Assembly (NCBI RefSeq): GCF_907164915.1
Contig: NC_061867.1
Span: 32,113,751-32,177,750, forward strand
Source: Impatiens glandulifera
Taxonomy: Eukaryota; Streptophyta; Magnoliopsida; Ericales; Balsaminaceae
Reading direction: 5' to 3'
Length of the DNA stretch: 64,000 nt
Shown piece by piece: positions 32,651 through 43,239 of this stretch; positions within the stretch are counted from its first letter, which is position 1; every line of letters starts with the position of its first letter. The position numbers and the translations under genes are program-made. A model generated the notes under the pieces. That model ran no database searches and was not told where the DNA came from. It was given only the letters and a program-made list of their open reading frames with translations.

Positions 32651-34869
32651 AAAAGTCACATTTTATTGTAAATATTAGCATTTTTAATTATATAATTCTC
32701 AGAGTATTCATGTAAAAGAAAGTGGGCCGACAAATAGGTCCTATAGTTTACTTGGGCTCATTTGTATTTTTATGAACTATTATTACTGCTTGAAAACCTA
32801 AATAACACTTTCGATTTTAATTATCTTCTCTCTCAAAAATATAAATGTCTCTTTATATTTATTTTTTCTCTCACAATTCATTTTAGGTCAAATGAGACCA
32901 CCCTCCACTCCGCAATTCTATTCAGCGTGCAAGCTTCAATTTGGTTGGATTTTATAATTATATGTAAGTAAAAGACTCTTTCAGATTTTTTATTTGTAGA
33001 TCGTATGCTACTATGGTTTATACTTTGTAAATATAATTCATGAATAGATTTGTAAATTTATCTGTTCTTCATTAGATCTTACAGTTTTGATTTGAACTCT
33101 TTTCTAAAAGATCTTTGAAGTTTTTCTTATTGATTTCATTCTAACGTCTTGAGTATATATCCGTTCTAATATATAATATTATTATTACTATGTCTAAAGA
33201 TTATTTTTATAATTTTTTTACAGGTTATCGAAGAGATTGATAATACAGAGCTCTTTCTTGGAGAGTGAATCAAGTTTGTAGATGTAAGTGAATGTTATGT
33301 GATTTATCTTTAAAATTTAATTTTGATAGTGATTATTGAGTATATTTTTTCTTTGTAGGAAAGAAATAATGATTATGTTAGTGATCTTTATAATTTAAGA
33401 AAATATTTTAAGATTCTATTAGTGTTGATTTTGATTGAGTTAAAATATTTTAGTAGTATGATATTAAATGTGTATGATTTTTTTTTTGGGTTAATTAGCT
33501 AGAATTTACTATATTTATTAAAAATATATGTAAAATAATTTGATTTAAACATAGTATTGTTCCTACTTCCATAGAAGGTTAGGGAATACGATTAACAATG
33601 TATAATTAAAAGCGGTGCCTACTGTCTATAGAGTTAAATATCTATAAATATATCTGTATATTTACTTTGATTAATTGTAAATAGAAAGAAAATATATATT
33701 CTTATTAGTAAGATGAGATTATACCTTTAAGATGGGTACGTTCAACATTCAGCTTTAGGATACATTTTGGTAAATAGTTTAAAGATGTTATTTATACATT
33801 TTCAATGTAATTTATATTTATGTGTTTTCATTATATTAGGACAATAACTTTGAAATTGGTATTACGTTGAGTATGTCATTCTTGGATGGAGAAAGGATTG
33901 ATATTTTATTATAATAAAATATAGTTTAATTTGTATGTGGTGATGTATATGTATTTTTGTCATTAAAGGCAACTCTTAATTATTTATAGTTTCAAAAAAA
34001 TTGGTTTCTTCAAGTCCAATTATATTTTACGTTTTACTATCATAGGTTTCTATGCTAGTTTTATTTCACTAATAATGTTTAATTTGTATATCTTATGTAT
34101 ATCATGACTTTTAAGTGTTTGTTCTCTTCTTTGTAGCAAGGAAATCATTTAAACTCATCCGCATGTGCAAGTACATCATATTCGAAGCATTTCAGAAATA
34201 TGAACGGTCGATGTGAATAAGGTAATTGTTAATTGTTTAATTGTGTAAATTACAGAGATGATGTGTTATCAATTTATTTAAAATTCAAACTGAAATTGTT
34301 TTTCATCTCTCCAATTTACCAAAGTGTAACTATAAAAATAATCAAACATAATTATTATAAATGTTTGATAAAAAAGTTTTTTTTAATTAATTATGACATA
34401 GAGTGATAATTCACTTGTTTCCTTATCTCAACGTACATAATATTTTTGTTCCCATTCTTCAGAATTAAGATACTTCATTAGTGGTGTCTTGATTGGAAGT
34501 GTCTAAATTTGATTATTGTTCACAATATTCTTCTTCTTCAAGTTCATTGTCACTTTTATCTTCTAGAACTTGAATTTTATATTATAATCTTGTTTAGTCT
34601 TTTTTCCAATCACATCATTTATCCTCTTCAATGATAACCCTTTTTGCAATTAGATCATATAAACTATAAGCTTTGGACTGGCGACTTACACAAAATAGGA
34701 CCCAATAATCCAACTTCAATCTTTGTGACAGAAACATGCACATTAACAAGACATTCAAAAACTCTAAAGTACTCAACTGATAGAATGATATTATTCTATC
34801 TTCCTCTAGTGTCTTTCCCTTTAATACAGTAGTGAATCTTATTATGTTCATTATATGAGTATATATACT
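32118..34869. repeat. Block inverted at 55160-57910, including three-copy block (33575-34869)
   Basis: The sequence is collinear with the reverse complement of 57910-55160: 'gttgagacacgaacaacctt', 'gtgggccgacaaataggtcc', 'accaccctccactccgcaattct' and so on. 33575-34869 is the middle copy of the three-copy block. A 72-bp (TA)n tract at 32575-32646 is long here and very short in the partner (57437-57453), a replication-slippage difference. On the minus strand 34860-34615 carries the integrase C-terminal remnant described for 10680-11620 (95 open codons). No functional gene. Confidence 0.85.
34615..34860 (-). pseudogene. Decayed copia integrase C-terminus (third copy)
   Basis: Across two minus-strand frames it reads STLEFLNVLLMCMFLS (frame-shifted form of the usual RVFGC.AYVHV region) and SLYDLIAKRVIIEED. 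It belongs to the same remnant as 10680-10880 and 55200-55400. It ends at the breakpoint at 34869. Confidence 0.65.
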
Positions 34870-34891
34870 GTGGTATCCAAAGGACTTAAGT

Positions 34892-35377
34892 TTTAACCTC
34901 ACAAGCTATTCTGATGCAGACTATGCAGGATGTAAAATTGATAGAAAAAGTACCAGCGGAACATGCCAATTCTTAGGTGATCGACTTGTTTCATGGCACA
35001 GCAAGAAGAAAACGTCGGTTGCTACATCAACTGCAGAGGATGAATATCTGACAGCCGGAAGTTGTTGTTCACAACTTCTATGGATTCAACAGCAACTAAA
35101 GGACTTCGGTGTCATCGCCGAAGAGTCGCCTATTTTCTATGACAACACAAGTGCCATAACAATCACATACAATCCAGTTCTACATTCTAGAACCAAGCAC
35201 ATCGACATAAGGCATCACTTCATCCGGGAACATGTCATGTAGAAGCAAATCCGGTTGGAATATGTAGCAACTGATCAACAAGTAGCCGATATCTTCACAA
35301 AGACTCTGCAGGAAGCTAAGTTTTCTTTCTTCAGAAACATCCTCGGTTTAACCGATATAAACCAACTAATTTCTTAA
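34892..35377 (+). pseudogene. Element A3: copia RNase H fragment
   Basis: One reading frame of 161 codons with a single TAG at 35240. Motifs in order: YSDADYAGCKIDRKSTSG, LGDRLVSWHSKKKTSVATST, AEDEYLTAG (usually AEAEY), WIQQQLKDFGV, YDNTSAI, HSRTKHIDIRHHFIREHV, then VADIFTKTLQEAKFSFFRNI, LGL and a TAA. This is the end of a copia pol polyprotein; RT and everything upstream are missing because the sequence switches at 34870 from the duplicated block. CCGGT-rich text downstream places it in family A. It is followed by three accessory ORFs on the same strand. Confidence 0.9.
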
Positions 35378-35800
35378 AATCTTTAACCTCTAAAAGGAAA
35401 AATCGGTTCGAACAGACAAAACCGGCAGTCCTTCCTAAAATGTCGGAAACCGAATTTGCCATCGTATTTATTAAAGAACCGCTTTGTCTGTCAGTTACAG
35501 TAAACCGACCAGTTACTTAGTACCTACACTAATTAACTACATCGGGACCAATGACTGAAAACCAACCGGTTTGAATATATTATATTTTGGAATATTTGGC
35601 TTCCCAACAAATATGGAACAAAGTAGTCATGCCTCAAAAGACGTGAAGATATGATATCTTTCACTGTCCAGGCCTATGACTCACATCCTTAGGCTGTAAA
35701 CACTCCTAATTCATTCAAAATGTTTTATCCAATGGTTAATAAACTAAATTACCTGCTACCCTCTAGATAATACTGCTCACCTATATCACCCTCCAACTAA

Positions 35801-35808
35801 TATATAAG
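35801..35808 (+). promoter_or_regulatory. TATA box of aORF1
   Basis: TATATAAG, 66 bp before the ATG at 35867. An in-frame ATG at 35813 lies only five bases after this box, so 35867 is the more likely start if the box is used. Confidence 0.6.
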
Positions 35809-35866
35809 TTAGATGAATCTCAAACAAATATTCACAACCTCAAACTCTCATCTTACTAAGGCAAAA

Positions 35867-36610
35867 ATGTCTCAGTATCAGAACATTCTTCAAGTTGATT
35901 TTGACTCAGCACAAGGCACACAACATTACGAAATCTTCAAAATGATCAAGTCCCTGGAAAGTACCGGTCTTCGTTCTTTCCTAGATGACAAACATGTCAT
36001 ATTCCCTGAAACCGTGACAGAATTCTTCCACAATGCAAGAATCTTTCGTGGCACTCCATTCTTTTATACTCTTATCCAGTCAAGGGTAAGAGGAATGGTC
36101 TTCGACTTCACCGAACAATACTTCGCTCGGTGTTTCGATCTTTCCAAAGAAGGTCTTACAGACCTGTCTGTTTCGGCTGAACAGAAAGCGGAAATATCTA
36201 TGGAATTTTCCCGCTCCAACTCTCCGGTCGATGATCACGGTGCACGGTCATCGTTGAGGGCCGAATATCAGATCCTCAACGATATCATCGGTAAGGCCAT
36301 CCTGGGAAAGGATGTTACCAATACCTACTGTCCCACGATCTTCAACATCATGACCGCCATAACATCCGATACTCCGGTAAATTGGTCTAGGTTCCTATTT
36401 GACATCCTAATCTGGATGATCAATACCTGACACACCGGTTTTATTCCACAGATAAGCTCTCTACTCAACGAACTCGGGGTTCCACTCTGTCTAGGCGAAG
36501 GGATGAACCAATCTCAGGTTTTGACCAAGGATTCTGCGGATTCCTTCTATGAGCGGTTTGAGAAAGTATGGAAGAAGAAGAACAGAAACACCACCTCCTC
36601 CGGTCATTAA
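35867..36610 (+). pseudogene. Accessory ORF 1 (aORF1) of element A3
   Basis: About 247 codons with one in-frame TGA at 36428. The N-terminus reads MSQYQNILQVDFDSA; then MIKSLESTGLRSFL, PETVTEFFHNARIF, VRGMVFDFTEQYFARCFDL, SKEGLTDLSV, a Ser/Asp linker 'SPVDDHGARSSL', 'EYQILNDIIGKAILGK', and 'TIFNIMTAITSDTPVNWSRFLF'. After the TGA the frame continues through ELGVPLCLGEGMNQSQVL to TAA at 36608. The same order of motifs occurs in aORF2, aORF3 and the element-B ORFs. Soluble, no signal peptide or membrane segment. The position after RNase H is where SIRE/Maximus elements carry an extra (sometimes called env-like) ORF, but nothing envelope-like is seen. Function unknown; similarity to the plant transposon-associated domain is from memory. 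Confidence 0.75.
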
Positions 36611-36930
36611 AGAATCACTCCTTCGGACAACCGGTCATTTTGCTGCACGCACCGGTTGTATTTTTTATCTATCCTAATCGGCTATGTTTTCTTTTAGGTC
36701 TAATGTAATCCGCCTCGTTTTAATGAAAATCTAGTACTTTTGAATTCTAACTGCTTGGGAAACTACACAAACTTAGTTAGTTCCCAACTAGATTCTCAAC
36801 CTCGGTCTTCGTAACCGGTCAAAATTACCACTTCCCAAGGCATTTTGAAAACATAAATATTCCACAGCATTAATGAGACAAAAAGGAATCTTAACATTAA
36901 ATGCTCTTACATTACCCCTCATTTCAAATC

Positions 36931-36938
36931 TATTTAAG
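36931..36938 (+). promoter_or_regulatory. TATA-like box of aORF2
   Basis: TATTTAAG, 77 bp upstream of the ATG at 37008, followed by a pyrimidine/adenine-rich leader ('acctctacccctcgcactcc'). Confidence 0.5.
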
Positions 36939-37007
36939 AAACCTCTACCCCTCGCACTCCAATACATTCCAAGAGAAACATTCTACATCTCTAAGAAAAT
37001 TTGAAAA

Positions 37008-37703
37008 ATGTCTCATCCCATCCTCATAAACTATTTGTGCATCGATTTTGATTCAGTACTATCAATGGAGGATGTTGAAACAAGGGAAATACTCTTTTAA
37101 TCTCTAGTCGACATCGACCTCCGCAGTTTCCTAGAAGAATCCGGACCTCTCTTTATTCCAGAGGTACTGGAATATTTCTCTAATGCACATATGTTTAACG
37201 GTGCCATTGTCTCCATTGTCAAAACCAGTGTCATCGTTCTCCCGGAAAACCGACTCGCCGGGATGTTCAACCTGCCAACCGAGGGGTTTTCGGACTTTCC
37301 ACCACGGGCGGGCAGTTCAGGCGATGATTACGCTGAACTATTCTCCGGCTCCGATATACCGGTTCCAGACCACGGCCTTAAAGCCAATCTTGCTCCCCAC
37401 ATTCAATTATTGCATGAGATCGTTAACCGGTCGATCATCTGCCAGTATCCAAATCAAAACTATTCCAGAAGAACTTTCGACATGATGACCTATATCCGCA
37501 GCTTAACCCCCATCAATTTGGCATCGGTCATCTTTAACAATCTTAAGACTATGGTCGAAACGAAGAAACGGTTCGGCAATGCTCCTCACTTGAGCCGGGT
37601 CATCTGGACCTTCGTTCCAAATCTTGGACCGGGTACACCAGTGAATCTCTCAAATGTCCTCAACGAGGAAGTGGTGGAAGAAAAATTTTCAAGAATGATT
37701 TAG
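37008..37703 (+). pseudogene. Accessory ORF 2 (aORF2) of element A3
   Basis: 231 codons with one in-frame TAA at 37098. Starts MSHPILINYLCIDFDSVLSM, then 'DIDLRSFLEES', 'FIPEVLEYFSNAHMFNG', 'LPENRLAGMFNLPTEGFSDF', 'DIPVPDHGLKANLAPHIQLL', 'HEIVNRSI', and 'RTFDMMTYIRSLTPINLASV'. Its start lies 1141 bp after that of aORF1, and the protein is clearly a diverged paralog: the same motif order, but few identical stretches outside motifs. It contains CCGGT words even within the coding region. Stop-interrupted, so probably inactive now; the remaining frame is otherwise continuous. Confidence 0.72.
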
Positions 37704-38035
37704 GTTCTAAGTCGGTTAATTCTTAATTTTAACCTTGTATTTTACTTCAAACAGATTTTCATATCGGTTCTGTCATTATCATGTCTTTCTTCTTCAATCA
37801 AATATCAATTTAAACTACATGATTCAAAAATCGGTTTAATTTCTTCACCGGTCAAATCGCTTACCGATTCATTGATTACCGGCTGAATGGCTTACCGCCT
37901 TAATTAATTCCTGCCAAAAGATCTCCCGCCAAAAGATTGCCGCTCAAAAGCCTACCGCCAACTCGTTTTGGAGGGAAATTTGGCGCCTTTTCTTGATGTG
38001 ACGGCTCGCATCGGTTCACATTCCAGGCCGCTGTC

Positions 38036-38043
38036 TATAAATA
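38036..38043 (+). promoter_or_regulatory. TATA box of aORF3
   Basis: TATAAATA, 117 bp upstream of the ATG at 38153. It is followed by a strongly pyrimidine-rich leader ('cttctttttactctcttcc', 'ttctttctctctctagc') typical of plant core promoters. Confidence 0.6.
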
Positions 38044-38152
38044 ACTTCATTTGTCTTCTTTTTACTCTCTTCCGCGAATCTTCTTTCTCTCTCTAGCAAT
38101 CATCTAACCTTCTAAACTTTCACTCTTTCCAACCTCAATCTCTCTAAACAAA

Positions 38153-38632
38153 ATGGGTCATGATTCTGTACTCTTTAACCACATTTTCTAAGTTGATTTC
38201 GAAGAAATTCGAACCAACGGTTCGACAGAGGCTAAACAAGTCCTTGAACTCATATTTGCCTCGGGTCTGGAACACTTTCTAAATAGACCATTCGTCATGT
38301 ATCAAGACGCGGTCACGGAGTTCTTCCAAACCACCGTACTCAATGAAGAAACCATATCCGCAACGGTCGGTGGAAAACCGTTCACGATTACAAAGGAAAC
38401 GGTTGCTGCAGCACTCCACCTACCGATGGAAGGGAGTGACTTCACAGTGGACACGAACGAAGACGAACTTCTTGCGGTTCGCTGCGCTGTATCGGACACT
38501 GACCAACTGATCGTAGTGTACGGTAAGAAAACTGACATGAAACTGGAATACAAGCCACTCTGTGAAATCCTCTCCAAATCGGTCCAAGGAAGAGGAGGCA
38601 ACTACGAAAGCTTAACCGGTTCGAAGATCTAG
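38153..38632 (+). pseudogene. Accessory ORF 3 (aORF3) of element A3, C-terminally truncated
   Basis: 159 codons with an in-frame TAA at codon 13 (38189). Reads MGHDSVLFNHIF, stop, VDFEEIRTNGSTEAKQVLEL, then 'ASGLEHFLNRPFVMYQDAVT', 'EFFQT', 'VGGKPFTITKETVAAALHLP', 'MEGSDFTVD', and 'EYKPLCEILSKSVQGRGGNY'. The frame ends at TAG 38630, about where the 'MMTAI..VNW' motif would start, so the C-terminal part is missing. It starts 1145 bp after aORF2. It is closer in motif spelling ('VGGKPFTI', compare 'VNGTEFSF') to the element-B ORF than aORF1 and aORF2 are. Confidence 0.72.
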
Positions 38633-38639
38633 ATGCTAG

Positions 38640-38930
38640 CCAATTCCTAGACAACTGTAGAGAGTTAGAGAACAATAAATCCTACCTCATACACTCTTCA
38701 ATTCCTAGACAATTGCTCACTCTTTATTGTTCATCATATAAATTATTGGTTCTAGTAATTTATTTATTTCTCTTAATTTATTGCTCTGTATTTTCTCTAC
38801 AAATATTGTGTTTGGTTTATTTGTTGGGTCCAACATTGTTTATCTTCATACTCAATCATTGAATATTGATTTATTGCTTTTTGTTTTCTCTACAAGTATT
38901 GTGTTTGGTTTATTCGTTGGGTCTAACTAG
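38640..38930. repeat. Short direct duplications after aORF3
   Basis: 'aattcctagacaa' occurs twice (about 38642 and 38700). 'tctctacaaatattgtgttt', continuing 'ggtttatttgttgggtccaac' (to 38834), is repeated 95 bp later (to 38929). No gene. These may belong to the 3' non-coding part of the truncated element. Confidence 0.65.
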
Positions 38931-39164
38931 GGGTAAACATATTATGGGTTGATTCAATCCCCAACTCAAACCCAAACCCAAAATATTAATTTGGGTTGGG
39001 TTGCGTATGAGTTGGGTTTAATTTGGGTTGGGTTAAGGATTACCCAAATTATATAAATTTAATTTAATTCTCTTTTATTAATCCAATATAAACTAACCAT
39101 CTTCGAACTTCAATATATTCTTTTGATTTTTACTACGCTGATCTCCATTAATCCATTACAGTCT
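38931..39164. repeat. GGGTTGGGTT hairpin region
   Basis: 'aactcaaacccaaaccc' (about 38964-38980) can pair with the 'tttgggttgggtt' and 'gagttgggttt' stretches that follow within 60 bp. The opening 'taggggtaaaca' resembles a hAT-type MITE terminus, but no partner end was identified. No ORF. Confidence 0.45.
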
Positions 39165-40530
39165 AACACGTTTGACATGTTTAATACGTTCAACATATTT
39201 TTTCACACACTTAACACGTTTTCACGTTTTTGACATGTTTAACACATTTTTCACGTTTTTGGCATCTTTAACACGTTTATGACACGTTTAATATGTTTTT
39301 CAAACGTTTAACATGTTTTTGACATGTTTAACACGTTTTTCACATATTTAACACGTTTTTGACATGTTTAAAACACTTTCACATTTTCACACATTTTCAC
39401 ACATTTTTCACACTTTTAACACGTTTTTTCACGTTTTGACATGTTTAACACGTTTTTTCACATTTTGACATGTTTAACACGTTTATTATGTTTTGAGAGG
39501 TTTAATATATTTTTGGCCACATTCAACACATTTTTAGCACATTTAATATATTTTGTTACATTTTTGTCACGTTTAACACATTTTAAATATTTTAACACGT
39601 TTTTGCACATTTAACATGTTTTTGACATGTTTAATACGTTTAACACGTTTTGACAAATTTTTGACACGTTAATTTTTTGGCAAACTAAACATATTTTGGC
39701 ACGTTTAACACATTTTTGCACGTTTAACACAATTTTTACGTTTTTTTTTGCATGTTTAACACATTTTTGAAATGTTTAACAAGTTTTTCATGTTTAACAC
39801 GTTTTCATATCTTGACACGTTTAACACATTATTGATACATTTAACACGTTTTGACACATTTAACAAAAAAATTTACGTTTTTGGCACATTTAATACGTTT
39901 TTTCAAAAGCATGTCAAAAATGTGTTAAATGTGTCAAAAACGTGAAAAACATGTTAAACGTGTTAAAACATATTAAAAACATGTTAAACATGCCAAAAAC
40001 GTAAAAAAAATATGTTAATGTGTGGAAAATGTGTCAAAAACGTGAAAAACATGTTGAACGTGTTAAAACATATTAAAAACATGTTAAACATGCCAAAACG
40101 TAAAAAAAATATGTTAAATTAGTGGAAAATATGTTAAATTTGTGAAAAACGTATTAAATATGTCAAAAACGTGTTAAATATGTCAAAAATGTATTAAACA
40201 TGTTAAAATGTGTCAAAATGTGTCAAAACGTGTAAAAAATGTGTCAAAAACATGAAAACATAAAAACGTGAAAAACATGTCAAAACGTGTTAAACATTTC
40301 AAAATATGTTAAACATGCCAAAAACGTGAAAAACGTGCAAAAAACGTTTTAAACATGTTAAAAACGTGTGAATCATGTCAAAAACGTGTCAAACGTATCA
40401 AAACATGTTAAACGTGCCAAAACGTGAAAAACATGTTAAACATGAGAAAAACGTGTTAAACGTATGGAAAATGTGTTAAACATGTTAAAAACGTGTTAAA
40501 CGGATAAAATGTGGTAAATGAGTCAAATAC
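39165..40530. repeat. Palindromic minisatellite: (AACACGTTTTTGACATGTTT)n then its reverse complement
   Basis: From 39165 to about 39900 the strand is full of degenerate 'TTTAACACGTTTTTGACATG' units (steps of ~10-12 and ~22 bases). From about 39905 to 40530 the text is the reverse complement ('catgtcaaaaacgtgttaaa'). The switch lies in 'acgttttttcaaaagcatgtc' (39891-39911). The two arms (~735 and ~625 bp) could fold into one very long imperfect hairpin. The array stops 16 bases before the 100-N gap, so its true end is unknown. No coding capacity. Confidence 0.92.
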
Positions 40531-40546
40531 ATATTAAATAAAAATT

Positions 40547-40646
40547 NNNNNNNNNNNNNNNNNNNNNNNNNNNNNNNNNNNNNNNNNNNNNNNNNNNNNN
40601 NNNNNNNNNNNNNNNNNNNNNNNNNNNNNNNNNNNNNNNNNNNNNN
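40547..40646. other. Assembly gap, 100 N
   Basis: Exactly 100 N, a placeholder of different size from the other gap. It separates the palindromic minisatellite from the C-terminal part of the element-B2 accessory ORF. Confidence 0.99.
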
Positions 40647-42873
40647 TCTGGCAGTTTTCCCACCCCCTCTGGCTGAGTATCCTCGGCCAATTTCTCTTGA
40701 ACACCCTCTGTTCTTGCAACATGGGTTAAAATCATATTTTCTTCAATAGGAGCTTTAAAAGTCTCCTCAGTCACATCTTATAAGATAACGTCTTCTTCAT
40801 TTATCTCAAGAGCTTGTTCAGGCTCTTGGACATTCACATTTTCTTCTTCTTCATTCAGACGTTCTTGGAAGGGTTGATCTAGAATGCGTCTCTCTTCGGC
40901 AGAAAGATTCCCGAATTCGATCAAGAGAGCAGCATCTAGCTCATCAGCATCATTGTCAGCGTCTCGAATATCCATAGCTTCTTCTTCATTGAGAGGTTCT
41001 GCGTCAGAGCAATCGACGCCATGAATGTGTCTAGAAGCAACAGAGACATAATTGTCCAGGATATCGTTCAGCTTCTTTAATACCTTCATTTCAACATCAG
41101 CTCCTTTCACATCAGGATTGAAGTTAGCTTTCTTGGCTTCGAAAATTGGAAAAAGAGCTTTTCCAAATATGCAAGCTTCCACCAGTTCTCTTTTCTTCAG
41201 AGCCTCACCAACTTCTGAAGTTCTTGCCCATTTTAAGACTTTCTTCTCATTTGCCACCCTCTTCTTCCATTCTTTAGTTATGGCAGCATTTCACAAAGAA
41301 TCGTTGTATTTGGAAGACAGCCTCTCCATGGACCAGGATTCATAGATTCCCAATTTCTCAGCAGTAAGAACATTCACTTGATCTAAAATGAGGTCAACGA
41401 TTCTTGTTGCCTCCGATACCTTTTCAAGAACTTGAGTTGCTATCTTTTTGCCTTTTCCAACAACCTCTACAGGTTTTGGAGCAGGTCTTGGTTCGCCAAT
41501 CACGATTCCACCTGTCCCTTTTCTGGAGCGCATCAATTCGAAAGCAGATTGTGGTTTCTTGCAGAGCTCAGTAGGAAGCTCCATACGAACAACTTTCCCA
41601 GCTACCAATGAACCTTTAGGAACTGGAATAATGGGTTCACCAGCCACAAGGGTAAGAACAGAACCTTGTTCTAGTTGCAATGACTTTGTAGCACCGGCGG
41701 CTACAAGATCAGTTCGAACAACAAGAGACTCAATCATGTCTACAGTTTCATCATTTGGACCAGCTGACTCAACAGCAGGCCCTTCAGCAGATTCTCTCAA
41801 AGGAGAGAATATAGATTCAGCTTGTTCCACTATGGGAACATCAAATTTAGGCACAGCGGCCAAAGATTTAGAGGACTTCACCTTTACAGATTTAGACGCA
41901 TGGGGCGCCCTTGTTTTCTTCTCATGTGAGGCACAAGACCTCGAAGGTTTCCTCAAAAAGGTTGAGGGAGTGGATAATGATGACATAGGAGTTGCAGCAA
42001 GTACGCCTGGACCTTGCTTCAACCTTGAATCAACAGATTCAGAGTCCTTCTGGTTTGGACTTTTCAAACTGGAGGAACTGGCCTCCGATTCGTTTACCGT
42101 TTTGGTTCTCTTTGCCCCTTTTGATATAACAGAAGCAGAACGCTTGGATCGGGTGGAAGGTTTTCCATCGGTCTGGAAACTGGAAGCACCAGATGCAGAT
42201 TCAAGGTTGTTCTTCAACCTCGTCAGCGTGCTAGCCACTGAAAGAGCAGTAAATACTCTTGGAGAGTTGATCTGTACCGGTTCACCAACGGGAACCCCCA
42301 AATGCTTCAACAAATGATTCAGTTGAGCCGCATATGTAATACTTTCTTTGTTCGTCTGACTAATAGAATAACACAAGTTCTGAAAAAGGGTATGAGCCTA
42401 GTTTACCTGGATCCCTTTTGAGATAGCACACATATAGTTAAAACGGTCTTGACTATAGAGATTGAAGGAACCAGCTTTTCCTTTTAGCGCCTTCTCCACC
42501 ACGTCGTTCAGAAGAATGAAATGTGGTCTGCAGAGAAAGTAGTCTTCATCTCCTCCATGATTTCTGAAGAGAGAACCAAGTCGAATAGATGACCCTCCGT
42601 CGGAAGTTCAAAGAACTCCGCATAAGTTGCTTCGTCAAAAGAAAACTCCGTTCCGTTGACGGTTTCTACGATGGAATCATCCACCATAGTTGTCATTTTG
42701 AAGAACTCACGAACTTCGTCTTCGTAGAAGATGAACGGTCCGCCCAGATACTTCCTTAACCCAGAATATTCTAGGGTTTGGAATATCTTCACCACCTCCT
42801 ATTGATCAAACGTATATACCGATGGAAAATCCACCTGTAAAGTACAGTGACCGAGAGTGATTTTCTTCACCAT
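40647..42873 (-). pseudogene. Element B2 accessory ORF (aORF), long form
   Basis: Minus-strand counterpart of 23166-23764, continuing beyond where arm 1 is cut. N-terminal domain as in B1 (same early TAG, then SLEYSGLRKYL-type motifs as TLEYSGLRKYL). A 43-bp deletion relative to B1 after 'FSAD' shifts the frame; an extra TAG replaces the Trp of VNW. From 42376 a 361-codon open frame gives 'AQLNHLLKHLGVPVGEPVQI' and then a long Ser/Lys/Pro-rich, probably disordered region with basic patches (KRSASVISKGAKRTK). After a TGA at 41291 a mixed-charge, helix-prone tail follows (WKKRVANEKKVLKWARTSEV, then NEEEAMDIRDADND and QERLNEEEENV) to a TAA near 40775 and into the gap. The intact protein would exceed 700 residues. 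Basic patches suggest nuclear localisation (inference). Confidence 0.72.
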
Positions 42874-42994
42874 TTTCGAAAGAATATGAATCGACACAGG
42901 ATTTCAGAGAGATTTAGTGAGAGAAATGCAAAGAAAGCTAGGGTTCTTAGGAATTTTGAAGGATTGAAAACTTTCAAATTCATGCAGTAATGTC

Positions 42995-43002
42995 CTTATA
43001 TA
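42995..43002 (-). promoter_or_regulatory. TATA box of the B2 accessory ORF
   Basis: CTTATATA on the plus strand (TATATAAG on the minus), at the same distance from the ATG (42873) as in B1. Confidence 0.6.
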
Positions 43003-43239
43003 GATGAAAGACGGAAATACAGAATAACCGCCTATTCTAGGGGTATGGCCATTAATAAATATTAGACGTCCTTTTTCAAGGAGTCATCATTAACAATGAG
43101 GGTATATCAGTCATTTTCTCTAATTTGATAGACACATGTCTTCATGTTATTAAGAGATGACTGTTTGATGTTTTGAGCGGGAAAAGCAGATAGCTCTCAA
43201 CGTGGGACAGCTGTCCTTGATCACTCTAATCGGCACGTA

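Noticed and set aside
32496..32678. Small ORF with a run of Ile-Tyr
   Set aside because: It translates a (TA)n microsatellite.
35867..38632. Retroviral-type envelope gene downstream of pol
   Set aside because: The position fits the 'env-like' ORF of SIRE elements, but none of the ORFs shows a signal peptide, transmembrane segment or cleavage motif; they match each other and a transposon-associated domain instead.
41448..42317. 289-codon plus-strand open frame
   Set aside because: Antisense to the long accessory ORF on the minus strand; Ser-rich codon structure of the real frame keeps the complement open. The minus frame has homologues in B1 and family A.
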